Source: Streptomyces inhibens (GTDB lineage: Bacteria > Actinomycetota > Actinomycetes > Streptomycetales > Streptomycetaceae). Taken from it: 64,000 nt of DNA. Below the pieces are notes generated by a model. The model worked only from the letters and a program-made list of their open reading frames with translations, was not told the origin of the DNA and did no database searches. This document shows, piece after piece, positions 45,259-53,580 of this stretch. How positions within the stretch are numbered: position 1 is the first letter of the stretch; each line of letters opens with the position of its first letter. The translations under genes and the position numbers were made by a program. Where the stretch lies: assembly GCF_003389455.1 (NCBI RefSeq), contig NZ_QUAC01000014.1, forward strand, positions 99,055 through 163,054, read 5' to 3'.

Positions 45259-45693
45259 CTATGCGTCGTCGAAGCGCAGTACGAAGCGTCGCTGCCAGGG
45301 GGTTTCCACAGCGCGACGGTGGTAGTGCCGGCGGACGAACGTTACGGCTTCGTCTGCCGGGACCCCGTCGAGAACGGCCATGCATGCCAGGGCTGTTCCG
45401 GTCCGTCCGTGCCCACCGCCGCAGGCGATCTCGACGCGTTCGTTCACTGCCCGGGTCAACGCCTCCTTGAACACATTCCGAGCCTGCCGGCGGTCCTTGG
45501 GAAGCCAAAAGTCAGGCCAGCGCAGCCATCGAGCGTCCCACTCGGTGGGTGGAGGCTGCTTGCCGAGTAGATAGATCGCGAAGGATGGCGTCGGTCCTGA
45601 GGGAAGGGGGTGACGCAGGCCCCGGCCGCGCACCAGGACGCCTGAGGGGAAGCGCATTACCCCGGGGTCTGTCGAGCTCCAGTTCTCAGCCAT
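45259..45693 (-). CDS. Protein phosphatase (tyrosine/dual-specificity type)
   Basis: The 144-residue protein carries the P-loop CGGGHGRTGT with nucleophile Cys91 and Arg97, preceded by VEIA, and the acid-loop candidate WPDFWLPKD near residue 60 (a WPD-like loop). This is the cysteine-dependent phosphatase layout. Small Streptomyces relatives exist without known targets. The frame extends to 45717, but those codons are made of one unit of a 23-bp tandem repeat, so ATG 45693 (MAENWSSTDP) is taken as start. It converges on the IS5 remnant. Confidence 0.75.
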   Translation of the reverse strand: MAENWSSTDPGVMRFPSGVLVRGRGLRHPLPSGPTPSFAIYLLGKQPPPTEWDARWLRWPDFWLPKDRRQARNVFKEALTRAVNERVEIACGGGHGRTGTALACMAVLDGVPADEAVTFVRRHYHRRAVETPWQRRFVLRFDDA

Positions 45694-45694
45694 T

Positions 45695-45740
45695 TGACCA
45701 CTGTATCGATGGTCCATTGACCACTCTATCGATGGTCCAT
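45695..45740. repeat. Tandem 23-mer upstream of phosphatase
   Basis: TTGACCACTGTATCGATGGT(CCA) occurs twice with one mismatch (45695-45717, 45718-45740). Each unit holds an inverted GACCA..TGGTC pair around ATCGAT, so it may be a doubled operator. Confidence 0.75.
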
Positions 45741-45954
45741 GCGCGGCTGAATCCGTGATGGCAACGCATTGCGTCGGTCGGGCCGGCGGCTACGGCGTTG
45801 ACCCGGGTAGCGTCGGGCGCAAGTTTCAAGTCCCAGCTGCGGGGCAGCTGTTATGGGCCGGTGGCCTTTTGTCCACGGTCGGCGGTGTCGGGTCCGCCCG
45901 GCCCGGCCCGTCCCGGAAGCAGAACCAGGCGTCCCCCTCCCCTGCGCTATTCGA

Positions 45955-47205
45955 TTACGGGTTGATGCCGTCGTACTGCAGCACCCAGTAGGGCGGCTCG
46001 TTCAGCTTTCCGTTCCACTGCGACACGATCAGGGTGAGGGACGTGGCGCTTGCGCTGCCGGGGTGGATGTACCCGCCGTAGAGGTACGGGGTCTGTGGCT
46101 TGCCCCAGTGGCTCGCCGGCCATGTGTTGTTGCCGACGATCTGCGGAGTGGGGGCGGTCCATGCGGCATCCGGCCGAGGTGCGGTGCGCGTACAGATCGA
46201 ATAGTCGTCCACGTCGAAGTAGCTCATGCAGTAGGTGTTGCCGATCCGTTTGACGGAGAACTCGCCGATTCTGTTTCCGGACAGGATGGCCGACGGTGCG
46301 GCCGATTTAGTCCACTGCCAGGAATTGTTGACGTAGGCCCAATTCTGCTGGGCACCGAAGTTTCCGTCGCGGAAGTCGTTCGGCTGAATGCGGAACAGCT
46401 GGATTGCTCCACCATCGCCGGTGTTTACGTGAGTGCCGTTCCAGCGTTTCGAGAAGATGTACAGCCAGCCGTCGGGGTCGATGCCCGCGAACGACCACAT
46501 TCCATACATGGACTGGTTCGTCCCTTGGGTATCGCCGGGCCAGTGATAGGGGTAGTCGTTCCAGGTCACGCCGTAGTCGTCGGAGTAGGCGACGCCGGAC
46601 ATCAGCGAGCCGTCGTAACCAGCGGGCGGCTCCCACGTGGCGACGGACGTGTACTGGATATAGGTGCGACCGCCGAACTCGATGCAGTCGTTGGGGATTC
46701 GGCTGATCTCGTCGCCGTAGCCATTGTTCTGCCTGTGCTGATAGTCGAACAACTGACGGGCGCGGCCGCCGGTGGGCTGCGCCCAGGTGAACGAGATCGG
46801 TGTTGCGCCGGAGGAGTCGAAGTTTGCCTGGTTCAGCATCACGGGGGACCCGATGTATTCGTCGGTCTGCTGGATCCCGGTCCACGCGTCACCGAAGACG
46901 TAACCCCATGAGCTGTCGTGCTCTCGGTAGTACGGAATGGCCAGGTCGCCGGACCCGAGTCCCTGACTGCTTGCCGAGTCACCAGGCTGGTCACACAACG
47001 GCGTACCGCGTTGGAGCAGTCGCGCATTCTTCTTGTTCCCGGTGACAGGCGGCCTGGCGTTGTCGCGGGCGGCTGCCGCGGCAGGAGCGGCGCCGAGCAG
47101 CCCTGCGCCCAGGGCAAGGCCCACGCCGGCCTTGAGCGCTGATCGGCGGGTGGCCGGGCGGCGGTCCGGCTGCGATGGGGCGGAGGGGGTAGACGGGGTG
47201 GGCAT
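45955..47205 (-). CDS. DUF4185 secreted protein
   Basis: The 416-residue protein has a twin-arginine signal (RRSALKAGVGLALGAGLLGA, residues about 21-40) and an Ala-rich cleavage site near 48, then a DUF4185 domain with SWGYVFGDAWTG, CIEFGGRTYIQYTSV, GVAYSDDYGVTWNDY, GWLYIFSKRWNG and WTAPTPQIVGNNTWPASHWG. The domain is a five-bladed-propeller-like fold seen in secreted carbohydrate-related proteins. ATG 47205 has GGAGG eight bases upstream; an ATG five codons earlier overlaps that site. It is the last gene of a run of minus-strand exported proteins. Confidence 0.85.
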   Translation of the reverse strand: MPTPSTPSAPSQPDRRPATRRSALKAGVGLALGAGLLGAAPAAAAARDNARPPVTGNKKNARLLQRGTPLCDQPGDSASSQGLGSGDLAIPYYREHDSSWGYVFGDAWTGIQQTDEYIGSPVMLNQANFDSSGATPISFTWAQPTGGRARQLFDYQHRQNNGYGDEISRIPNDCIEFGGRTYIQYTSVATWEPPAGYDGSLMSGVAYSDDYGVTWNDYPYHWPGDTQGTNQSMYGMWSFAGIDPDGWLYIFSKRWNGTHVNTGDGGAIQLFRIQPNDFRDGNFGAQQNWAYVNNSWQWTKSAAPSAILSGNRIGEFSVKRIGNTYCMSYFDVDDYSICTRTAPRPDAAWTAPTPQIVGNNTWPASHWGKPQTPYLYGGYIHPGSASATSLTLIVSQWNGKLNEPPYWVLQYDGINP

Positions 47206-47540
47206 TGATCGATCCTCCATGTGTGTCGGGCTTCGGAACTCGGAGCGTGCCGCTGGGCCGCCCATGCCCGGTTGGGCTCTCCGCCGTGACGAGCGCTTCT
47301 TGTACTCGCCCGCTGACGGGACGTCATGGATGTGGGGGAGGGGGTGGTTCGGCGTCAGGGGGTCGCGTCCGAAACGGTGCGGATGTCGGCTGGAACGTCC
47401 GTCTTGTTCGTTGCATGTCACGCGCCGCCGTCGCCGCGCTTCTGCTGGAGGCCGTGAATGCGACAGCGCCGCGTGCTTACGCCGCCCTGGTCCGGTTCGC
47501 GGACAAGGGCGCCGTATGCGAGGTCGTCCCCCTTGACCGG

Positions 47541-48254
47541 TCAGGCGGTGTAGCCCTTCGGCGGGATCAGTGTGGCGAGCTGGTCGAAGGAGAGCCAGTA
47601 GATCTGGTTGCCGCTGAAGGAGGCGGGGTCGGCTATGAGGACGGTGCGGTTCGCGTCGTCGTAGCCGATGATGGTGAAGTAGTGGTAGATCGTCTGGTCC
47701 GAGGGGTAGCCGGGGGGTTGGTTCCCGGGCGGGGCGACGATGTTGGCCACCAGCGGGTAGTTGTGGTCGATGTCCACGACGATGTCGTTCCACAGCAGGT
47801 CCCTCTGGGCCTGGGTGGGCGGGTCGTCCGGCATCTCCTTGGTCTCGTACCAACCCGTGCCGAGATTCGCGTTGAGTACGCCGGTGACCTGGCCGATGTG
47901 GTCGGTGCCCGCCTCGGTGGTGCCGAGCTGCGCGGCCAGATCGGCCTGGCTGGGCGGGGCGATGCGCGCGGAGAGCGCGATACGTGTCGAGGCCGGGCCG
48001 CACCAGTAACCGGTCTCCTGGACCTGGTAGTCGACCTGCAGCGTGTGCGCGTTCGCGGTGCGTGCGGGGGCGATCTTCAGCCGGGTGCCTGGCTGGTGGT
48101 GTCCGCTGACGACGGCCGTACCGGCCTTCGAGCCGTGGGCGAGCACGGACACGGACGGGGTTCGTGGTGTGGGCTTCGCCTGGGCGATGCCGGGGGAGAC
48201 CAGAGCTCCGACGGCGGCGACGGCGATCGCGGTGGACACAAGTCTTCTGCGCAT
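47541..48254 (-). CDS. C39-like secreted cysteine peptidase
   Basis: The 237-residue protein has a Sec signal (residues 1-26) and a papain-like C39 domain: Cys85 in ETGYWCGPAST, His191 in YHYFTIIGYDD and Asp209 in IADPASF form the triad. C39-like peptidases of this stand-alone type are exported and act on unknown peptides. The start at 48254 has AGGAG six bases before; the open frame to 48407 has no site. A GC hairpin region follows the upstream regulator gene. It shares its strand with the S1 protease and DUF4185 genes. Confidence 0.85.
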   Translation of the reverse strand: MRRRLVSTAIAVAAVGALVSPGIAQAKPTPRTPSVSVLAHGSKAGTAVVSGHHQPGTRLKIAPARTANAHTLQVDYQVQETGYWCGPASTRIALSARIAPPSQADLAAQLGTTEAGTDHIGQVTGVLNANLGTGWYETKEMPDDPPTQAQRDLLWNDIVVDIDHNYPLVANIVAPPGNQPPGYPSDQTIYHYFTIIGYDDANRTVLIADPASFSGNQIYWLSFDQLATLIPPKGYTA

Positions 48255-48435
48255 GACGGCTCCTGGAAGGTGTGGGCCTTGCGGGAAGAAACGGCCTCGG
48301 GGAAGACGCGGCCGTGTGACGGCAGGGCCAGCGTGGTTCCTGGCCCGCGGCAGGTGCAAGCGATGAAAGTTCAGGCTTACCACCGAACTTGGGCTCGGCC
48401 TTGTCACCGGATGTGGAGGGGGCGGTGTGCTCCGG

Positions 48436-49434
48436 CTACTCCAGGCCCGCCCGCTCCGCGGTGCTCAGCAGGGCCCGCCCTTCCGCGGTCGCGACGTGGA
48501 AGGACCGTCCGGCCTTGCGGACGGTGGTGACCAGGCCCGCCGCGCGCAGCACGTTCACATGTTGGCTGATGGCGGGGTGGGTGACGTCCAGGAGGCGGGC
48601 GACCTGGACGGTGGAGCAGCCGGTGCGGGCCGCACGCAGGATGGCCGCGCGGGTGTGGCCGAGCAGCGGTCCCAGCGGCCCGGAGCCTTCTGCGGGGCGG
48701 CCGTTGGGGACGGTACTGGCCCAGTCCGCGGCGTGATGGATGGGATAGACCAGGACGGGCGGCAGCTCCGCGTCGGCGAGCGTGATCGGTGTGGGCCAGC
48801 AGAAGAACGACGGCTGAAGGATGAGCCCCCGGCCGCGCAGGCACAGTTGCTGGTCGACGGGGTACGCGACTTCCAGTACGGGCGACCGCCAGCGGAACTG
48901 CGGCCCGAGACCGGCCAGTAGCCCCTCGGTGCCACCGTCGAGCAGGCTGAGCAGCCGGACGGCACGGTCGGCGTCGATATGGGCGTGGACACGCCGCCAG
49001 AACGGCGCGAGCGCCTCCCCGTGGTAGGTGCGGACGGCCAGGCCCAGCCGACGGAGGGTATCGACGTCGCCGCGGGCCAAAGACCCTGCCCAACTGGGGA
49101 GTTGGAGCGAGGCGGCCAGCTGCGTCAGATCGGTGTGCAGCCGTGGGCGGGGAGTGCTCAGCAGGGTGTCGACGGCCGCCTGCAGCGTGCCGCGGTCGCC
49201 GGACGTAGGAGTGAGGAAGTCCGGTGAGTAGCCGCGGGGCGGCAGCAGGGTGGACAGCAGTCGGCAGCTGTCCGAGAGCCGCGGCCGCGCCCACTGGCGC
49301 CACTCGCCGAACACCCGGGCACCGTCCCGCCGTTGCAGCGTCTGCACGCTGTTGCTGATCTCCCAGAGGAAGTCCGGCCCCGGGGCCACCCGAACCCGCG
49401 CCAAGTCCTCGGACGTGAAGTACACCCGCAACAT
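48436..49434 (-). CDS. ArsR-like regulator, long form
   Basis: The 332-residue protein ends with an ArsR-type winged helix (LLGHTRAAILRAARTGCSTV, QVARLLDVTHPAISQHVNVL, LRAAGLVTTVRKAGRSFHV) after a 250-residue N-terminal region with PDFLWEISNSVQTLQRRDGA and ELPPVLVYPIHHA. This composition occurs in a well-known group of Streptomyces DUF5937-like/ArsR regulators. The N-terminal part probably binds a ligand. ATG 49434 has GGAG seven bases upstream. It lies between the S1 protease and C39-like peptidase genes, all on the minus strand. Confidence 0.75.
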   Translation of the reverse strand: MLRVYFTSEDLARVRVAPGPDFLWEISNSVQTLQRRDGARVFGEWRQWARPRLSDSCRLLSTLLPPRGYSPDFLTPTSGDRGTLQAAVDTLLSTPRPRLHTDLTQLAASLQLPSWAGSLARGDVDTLRRLGLAVRTYHGEALAPFWRRVHAHIDADRAVRLLSLLDGGTEGLLAGLGPQFRWRSPVLEVAYPVDQQLCLRGRGLILQPSFFCWPTPITLADAELPPVLVYPIHHAADWASTVPNGRPAEGSGPLGPLLGHTRAAILRAARTGCSTVQVARLLDVTHPAISQHVNVLRAAGLVTTVRKAGRSFHVATAEGRALLSTAERAGLE

Positions 49435-49591
49435 GGTCGCTCCATCGAGAAGTGAAGGTGTGCTGCTGCCGGCCACGGCTGTGCCTGTCGGATGGGCGAG
49501 CGCGCGGCAGCAGAGCGATGGCCCGGACGCCGCCGGCTGCACCCCATGCTGTCCTTGCGTGGCGCGACTGCTACCGCTTGGCGGCCTGGTC

Positions 49592-49616
49592 CCGCCCGGG
49601 GGAGTTCCCCGGGCGG
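49592..49616 (-). terminator. Strong terminator hairpin
   Basis: CCGCCCGGGG and CCCCGGGCGG form a perfect 10-bp stem with a 5-base loop, 65 bases past the stop of the minus-strand protease gene. Confidence 0.75.
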
Positions 49617-49680
49617 TGGAGCCGTCACCGGCCCGTGCCGACGAGATAACGAGGCCGGGCCGGTGGGCTCTCGGAGCGGT

Positions 49681-50439
49681 TCAGGACGCGAGGTGGAAGC
49701 CGGCGCCGACTCCGCCGTTGGCGTTCATCTCATCGATGATGCTCAGGATCGGCGAGCTGTGCTGGGCGCCCCAGGCGTTGCCGACCAGCGTCTGGCCGGC
49801 GACGACGGGGGAGCCGGAATCACCGCCGTCGGTCCAGATGAGGTGGGTGAACCAGATTCCGTGGGTGCCCAGCTTTATGCCGCAGGTGAGGCCTGTCCGG
49901 TGGCCTTGCTTGCACATGCGGGTTCCGTTGGCGGGTGGGGCTCCGATCGACGTGATGGTCACTCCGCCGACGGTGTTGGTGGGAGCCACCCGGCTCTCGT
50001 CCAGCTTGATCACCGCGTAGTCCAGGCCCTTGGGGCCGGTGCTGAGCAGGTTGTTGGGCGTGCTGACGTAGGTGACCGTGCCGATGGCCCCCGTCTCGAG
50101 GTCGGGGCGGCTGTCGGGGATCGGCGCCGGGGCGGCGGCTGTCCCCGCGGGCGAGGCGTCCCGGTAGACCTTGTCACCGACCAGCTTGTTGCCGTGCTCG
50201 TCTATGAAGCAGTGGGCGTTGGTCAGGCCCACCAGGTTGCCGGCTGAGTCGCGGCCGACCGCGGTGAGGGTGCAGACGTAGTAGCCCTTGTGCTCCTCCG
50301 GGGTCGGCTGGAGCCGGAAGATGATCCCGGTGCCGCCTCCGATGGCCGTGCGCGTATCCGCGCTCGCGGACGGGGCTGCAACGAGGGACATACTCGCCAG
50401 GAGGACGGTGAGACCAAGGGCGCGTAACACACGTAACAT
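49681..50439 (-). CDS. Secreted S1-family serine protease
   Basis: The 252-residue protein has a Sec signal (to about residue 27, ASA-DT) and a chymotrypsin-type protease domain: His76 in GLTNAHC, Asp140 in GLDYAVIKL, Ser208 in GGDSGSP. Cysteines 58 and 77 and 176 and 186 probably pair as disulfides. No pro-region as in alpha-lytic-type proteases is visible. ATG 50439 has GGGAAGTG about eight bases upstream. The substrate is unknown. A palindrome at 50516 lies upstream and a strong terminator lies downstream. Confidence 0.85.
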   Translation of the reverse strand: MLRVLRALGLTVLLASMSLVAAPSASADTRTAIGGGTGIIFRLQPTPEEHKGYYVCTLTAVGRDSAGNLVGLTNAHCFIDEHGNKLVGDKVYRDASPAGTAAAPAPIPDSRPDLETGAIGTVTYVSTPNNLLSTGPKGLDYAVIKLDESRVAPTNTVGGVTITSIGAPPANGTRMCKQGHRTGLTCGIKLGTHGIWFTHLIWTDGGDSGSPVVAGQTLVGNAWGAQHSSPILSIIDEMNANGGVGAGFHLAS

Positions 50440-50515
50440 GCGATCACTTCCCGTGTGAGGTTGGGGGTGACGGGGCCGAAAACAAGGACGACGGCTCTGG
50501 CCAGCCACCTAATCG

Positions 50516-50534
50516 ACTAGAACTATTTTCTAGT
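50516..50534. promoter_or_regulatory. Palindrome ACTAGAA-N5-TTCTAGT
   Basis: Perfect 7-bp arms around five bases in an AT-rich island, 77 bases upstream of the protease start. It looks like a repressor site. Confidence 0.5.
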
Positions 50535-51205
50535 TTCTATCACGCGGGCGTGACGAATTACAGGCCGCTTCGTGTTTGTTTCCTGGGGCGGGCCGCACGG
50601 CGGGGTGGATGCGGGTGGTGGATCCGCAGACAGGGGGGTGGCGGAGGTCGCGACGTCCGGGCGCGGTGTGCACCTCGCACCCTCAGCTCGCGGCCGCCCT
50701 GGCCGCCGTCGCCTTTGCCGGCGCTCGGTAGCCTCAACTGGCCGTCTGCTGGCCCCGGGAGCTCGACCCGCGGCTGTGTCCTGCGCGGCTCGCGCAGTCC
50801 ACCCGGCGCGGCGTGCCATACGTGCACTCGCGCCCCGCTGTTGATGCGCGAACGGGGCCGGCTCGCGGTCGGCCGCCGGAAGCGTGGCTGTCCGATCGCG
50901 CTATCGGCGCAGCGGTCAGCGGCCAACTCCCGTTCCGGCAGCGCTCCTAACGGCGATCGGGCATCCGGGAATCTCCGCAGCCCGATACGGCATCTCGAGA
51001 CCAGGATCAGCGAGAAACCGCAGGTCACGGTATTCCGTCCGCAGCTGAGGTCCAGGTCCTCGGATTCTCTCCGACCGACGACGTCGACCAGATCAGCTAC
51101 AGCGAGGCGTACTGCCGGGGAACGCGCGCGCCCTATGCCAAGTGGGCCCCGGCCCTTGCTGCTTGAGCTTGGGTCCTCGGTGGACATCGCTCGCTGCTGG
51201 GCCGT
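50535..51205. other. Intergenic with one coding-like fragment
   Basis: About 670 bases without an intact gene. A plus-strand frame from 51029 reads GIPSAAEVQVLGFSPTDDVD, QISYSEAYCRGTRAPYAKW and stops at 51166; it looks like the tail of a real protein but has no start and no family I know. The rest is featureless. Confidence 0.4.
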
Positions 51206-51805
51206 TCATGGCAGCGGTTCTTGCGCGACGCCGGCGATGACCGTGGTCACGACCTTGTGGACGGCGCCGGCCTCCGGTGGGGTGCCTTTCCGGTCGGCGA
51301 AGAGCATGTGCCCGGTCCCGATCAGCGTGGGGGCGAGGGTATCGACGTCGGCATCCGCCGCGATGCGGCCCAGTTCGCGCTCGGTGGTGAGGTAGGAGGC
51401 GATCATGGCCGTAGCTTCCGTGAGTATCGGGATGCCGGTCGGTGTGGTCCGGCGGAGCCGGGCGCGCAGGTCGTCCCGGGAGGTGACGAGGCCGACGATC
51501 GCCACAGCGACCGCCCCGAACAGGTCCGTCAGGGCGCCGGTGAGGTTGTCGGCGACGGTGCCGGTCCCGGCGGAGTTGCGCAGGACGGCGGCCTGGCTCT
51601 CGATCCGGCCGATGCGGTCCAGTACGAGCTCGGCGAGGAAGGCGTCGAAGTCGGCGAAGTGCCGGTGCAGGACGCCCTTGGCGCAGCCTGCCTCTGTGGT
51701 GACCGCCCGGCTGGTCAGCGCGCTCGGCCCGTCCCGGAGCAGGACACGCTCGGCGGCGTCGAACAGCTGCTCGCGTGCGTCGTGGATGGCTACCCCTGTC
51801 GGCAC
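51206..51805 (-). CDS. TetR-family regulator
   Basis: The 199-residue protein has a TetR helix-turn-helix at residues 8-52 (REQLFDAAERVLLRDGPSAL, TSRAVTTEAGCAKGVLHRHF) and an all-helical ligand-binding C-terminus. GTG 51805 is the start. It is divergent from the methyltransferase gene at 51877, and two 18-bp palindromes in the gap are the likely operators. The pair thus forms an autoregulated module. The ligand is unknown. Confidence 0.85.
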   Translation of the reverse strand: MPTGVAIHDAREQLFDAAERVLLRDGPSALTSRAVTTEAGCAKGVLHRHFADFDAFLAELVLDRIGRIESQAAVLRNSAGTGTVADNLTGALTDLFGAVAVAIVGLVTSRDDLRARLRRTTPTGIPILTEATAMIASYLTTERELGRIAADADVDTLAPTLIGTGHMLFADRKGTPPEAGAVHKVVTTVIAGVAQEPLP

Positions 51806-51840
51806 CGTGCATCCCGCCTTCGCTTGCTGGGTCCGCCCGG

Positions 51841-51885
51841 TTGACGAGTGGGCGCACGCCCACTAATAGTGGGCACATGCCCACT
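51841..51885. promoter_or_regulatory. Promoter with two TetR-type operators
   Basis: Two copies of AGTGGGC-N4-GCCCACT occur at 51847-51864 and 51868-51885, centres 21 bases apart. On the plus strand TTGACG (51841-51846) and TAATAG (51864-51869) frame the first copy with 17-base spacing. The second copy covers the methyltransferase start codon at 51877. Confidence 0.7.
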
Positions 51886-52707
51886 ATACCGCCGGAGCGA
51901 GCACCCATCTCCGAACACGAGCCTCATGCACGCGGACAGGTAGCCGAGTCGTTCGGCTCGGACGCCGAACGCTACGACCGGGCCAGGCCCCGCTATCCCG
52001 AAGAAATGGTGGACCGGATCGTCGCCGGTAGCCCCGGCCCCGACGTCCTCGACGTCGGCTGTGGCACCGGAATCGCCGCCCGGCAGTTCCAGGCGGCCGG
52101 CTGCAGGGTGCTCGGGGTGGAGCCCGACGCGCGGATGGCCGACCTGGCGCGGCAGCTCGGGGGCGGGGTGGACGTAGCGACGTTCGAAGCCTGGGACCCG
52201 GCCGGCCGGGAATTCGATGCGGTCGTCGCCGGCCAGGCCTGGCACTGGATCGACCCGGTTGCGGGAGCGGCCAAGGCCGCACAGGTGCTGCGCCCCGGCG
52301 GCCGACTGGCAGCATTTTGGAACGCGTTCCAGCTTCCGCCCGAGGTGGCGGAAGCCTTCGCCGCGGTCTACGGGCGGGTGATGCCCGACTCGCCGTTCAA
52401 CCTCCAGTCGATGACGAAGCAAGCCCTGGACGGGTACCAGGTGCTGTTCACCAAGGCCGCCGACGGGATCCGGGAGGTGGGCCGGTTCAGCGACCCGGAG
52501 CAGTGGCGATTCGACTGGGAGTGGTCCTACACCCGGGACGCGTGGCTGGACCAGATGCCGACCCATGGCGCCTTCACCCAGCTCCCGTCGGACAAGCTGG
52601 CAGAGGTGCTGGAGGGTGTCGGCGCCGCTATCGACGCGATGGGTGGCAGCTTCACGATGCGTTACACCACGGTGGCGGTCACCGCGGCGCGAACCGACGC
52701 CACCTGA
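51877..52707 (+). CDS. SAM-dependent methyltransferase
   Basis: The 276-residue protein is a class I methyltransferase: VAESFGSDAERYDRARPRYP is the N-terminal signature of a common actinobacterial small-molecule group, PDVLDVGCGTGIAARQF is motif I, VLGVEPDARMADLARQLG motif II, and FDAVVAGQAWHWIDPVAGAA the motif IV region. The substrate is unknown. ATG 51877 lies within the second operator palindrome and only seven bases after the -10, so the message is probably leaderless and repressor binding blocks it directly. Confidence 0.8.
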   Translation: MPTIPPERAPISEHEPHARGQVAESFGSDAERYDRARPRYPEEMVDRIVAGSPGPDVLDVGCGTGIAARQFQAAGCRVLGVEPDARMADLARQLGGGVDVATFEAWDPAGREFDAVVAGQAWHWIDPVAGAAKAAQVLRPGGRLAAFWNAFQLPPEVAEAFAAVYGRVMPDSPFNLQSMTKQALDGYQVLFTKAADGIREVGRFSDPEQWRFDWEWSYTRDAWLDQMPTHGAFTQLPSDKLAEVLEGVGAAIDAMGGSFTMRYTTVAVTAARTDAT

Positions 52708-53069
52708 CCCGGCTCTACGGTCCATCCGCATTCGCGATCTCCTGCGACCTGTTGCTCACCATCAACACGGCCGCCATCGCCTTCCTCCCGCGATCCCGTT
52801 CATCCTCGCGGGCAGCAACATCGGAGCCGCCGAGACCGCCCAGCACTCCGACGTCGCCGCCCTCGCCCCCAAGGACCTCCGCGGCTCCGCCTGCATGGAT
52901 GCCGGTTGAAGTCCCAGTTGCCCTGGTCCGGCTCCACCGTTGCGACCTGATGCCACGCCTGGTGGCCAGCCGCGACCGGTAGTCACGACTGTGAGTTCCT
53001 GAAGATCGTTACGAGGCTGTCGGGCTCATCGCGCTGGTCGAGGAACTCGCAGTCGCCAGTCGCCGGCGG
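52708..53069. other. Intergenic, no gene called
   Basis: About 360 bases between a plus-strand methyltransferase and a minus-strand DUF3224 gene. A short plus frame near 52820-52905 (NIGAAETAQHSDVAALAPKD) looks protein-like but has no start or family. Confidence 0.4.
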
Positions 53070-53477
53070 TCAGTTCAGGTTGTAATCGAAGGCATACGGG
53101 ACAGTGGGTTCACCCTGTTTGGCGGTGAAGCTGCCAGTGCCGCTGAGGGTGGCCAGGTCACCGCTGCCTGATCCTGGTACGACTTCGAAGGTGCAGTGCA
53201 CAGAGCCGTCGGCATCGAACGAGCCGCGCTCCTCCACGGCGAAGCTGCCCTCTCGCCCGTCGAGGCTGCCGGCCAGCAGCTCCATGCCGGTGAACGTACC
53301 GGTCTTCTCCGAGACGTAGACGATGGTGTACTCGCAGGTGGTCTCGGCAGCCGTGATGCCCCCGACGAAGGTGTTGGTGACGGAGGCATGGGCGAGTTGG
53401 GGGCTCGCCTCGCTCGGGCTGATGGTGCGTTCCTCCCAGTTGGCGAAGGTGAAGTGGCCGGTGGTACGCGCGGGCAT
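53070..53477 (-). CDS. DUF3224 domain protein
   Basis: The 135-residue protein has the DUF3224 (allene-oxide-cyclase-like barrel) layout: TGHFTFANWEERTISPSEAS, THFVGGI-type THxYxGG segment as NTFVGGITAAETTCEYTIVY, FTGMELLAGSLDGREGSFAV and GSGDLATLSGTGSF. Function is unknown, and relatives are often next to a WYL or other regulator. ATG 53477 has AGAGGA six bases upstream. It is divergent from the WYL regulator gene, with a 35-bp palindrome between, so it is the probable target. Confidence 0.85.
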   Translation of the reverse strand: MPARTTGHFTFANWEERTISPSEASPQLAHASVTNTFVGGITAAETTCEYTIVYVSEKTGTFTGMELLAGSLDGREGSFAVEERGSFDADGSVHCTFEVVPGSGSGDLATLSGTGSFTAKQGEPTVPYAFDYNLN

Positions 53478-53533
53478 GGATGTCCTCTCGATCGGCCGCA
53501 GGGTCTCTTCCGTACGGCGTGTGAGGATCCTGA

Positions 53534-53568
53534 CTGCTGTACCTGACATCTCCTGTCAGGTACAGCAG
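53534..53568. promoter_or_regulatory. 35-bp palindromic operator
   Basis: CTGCTGTACCTGACA and TGTCAGGTACAGCAG are perfect 15-base arms around five bases. It lies between the divergent DUF3224 and WYL genes, 13 bases before the WYL start. Confidence 0.8.
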
Positions 53569-53580
53569 GACAATGGCTCC

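Noticed and set aside
45955..48003. A 682-codon minus-strand frame spanning DUF4185 and the C39 region
   Set aside because: Only the part from 47205 is coding; the rest is antisense or out of frame with the C39-like peptidase gene, which has its own signal peptide and binding site.
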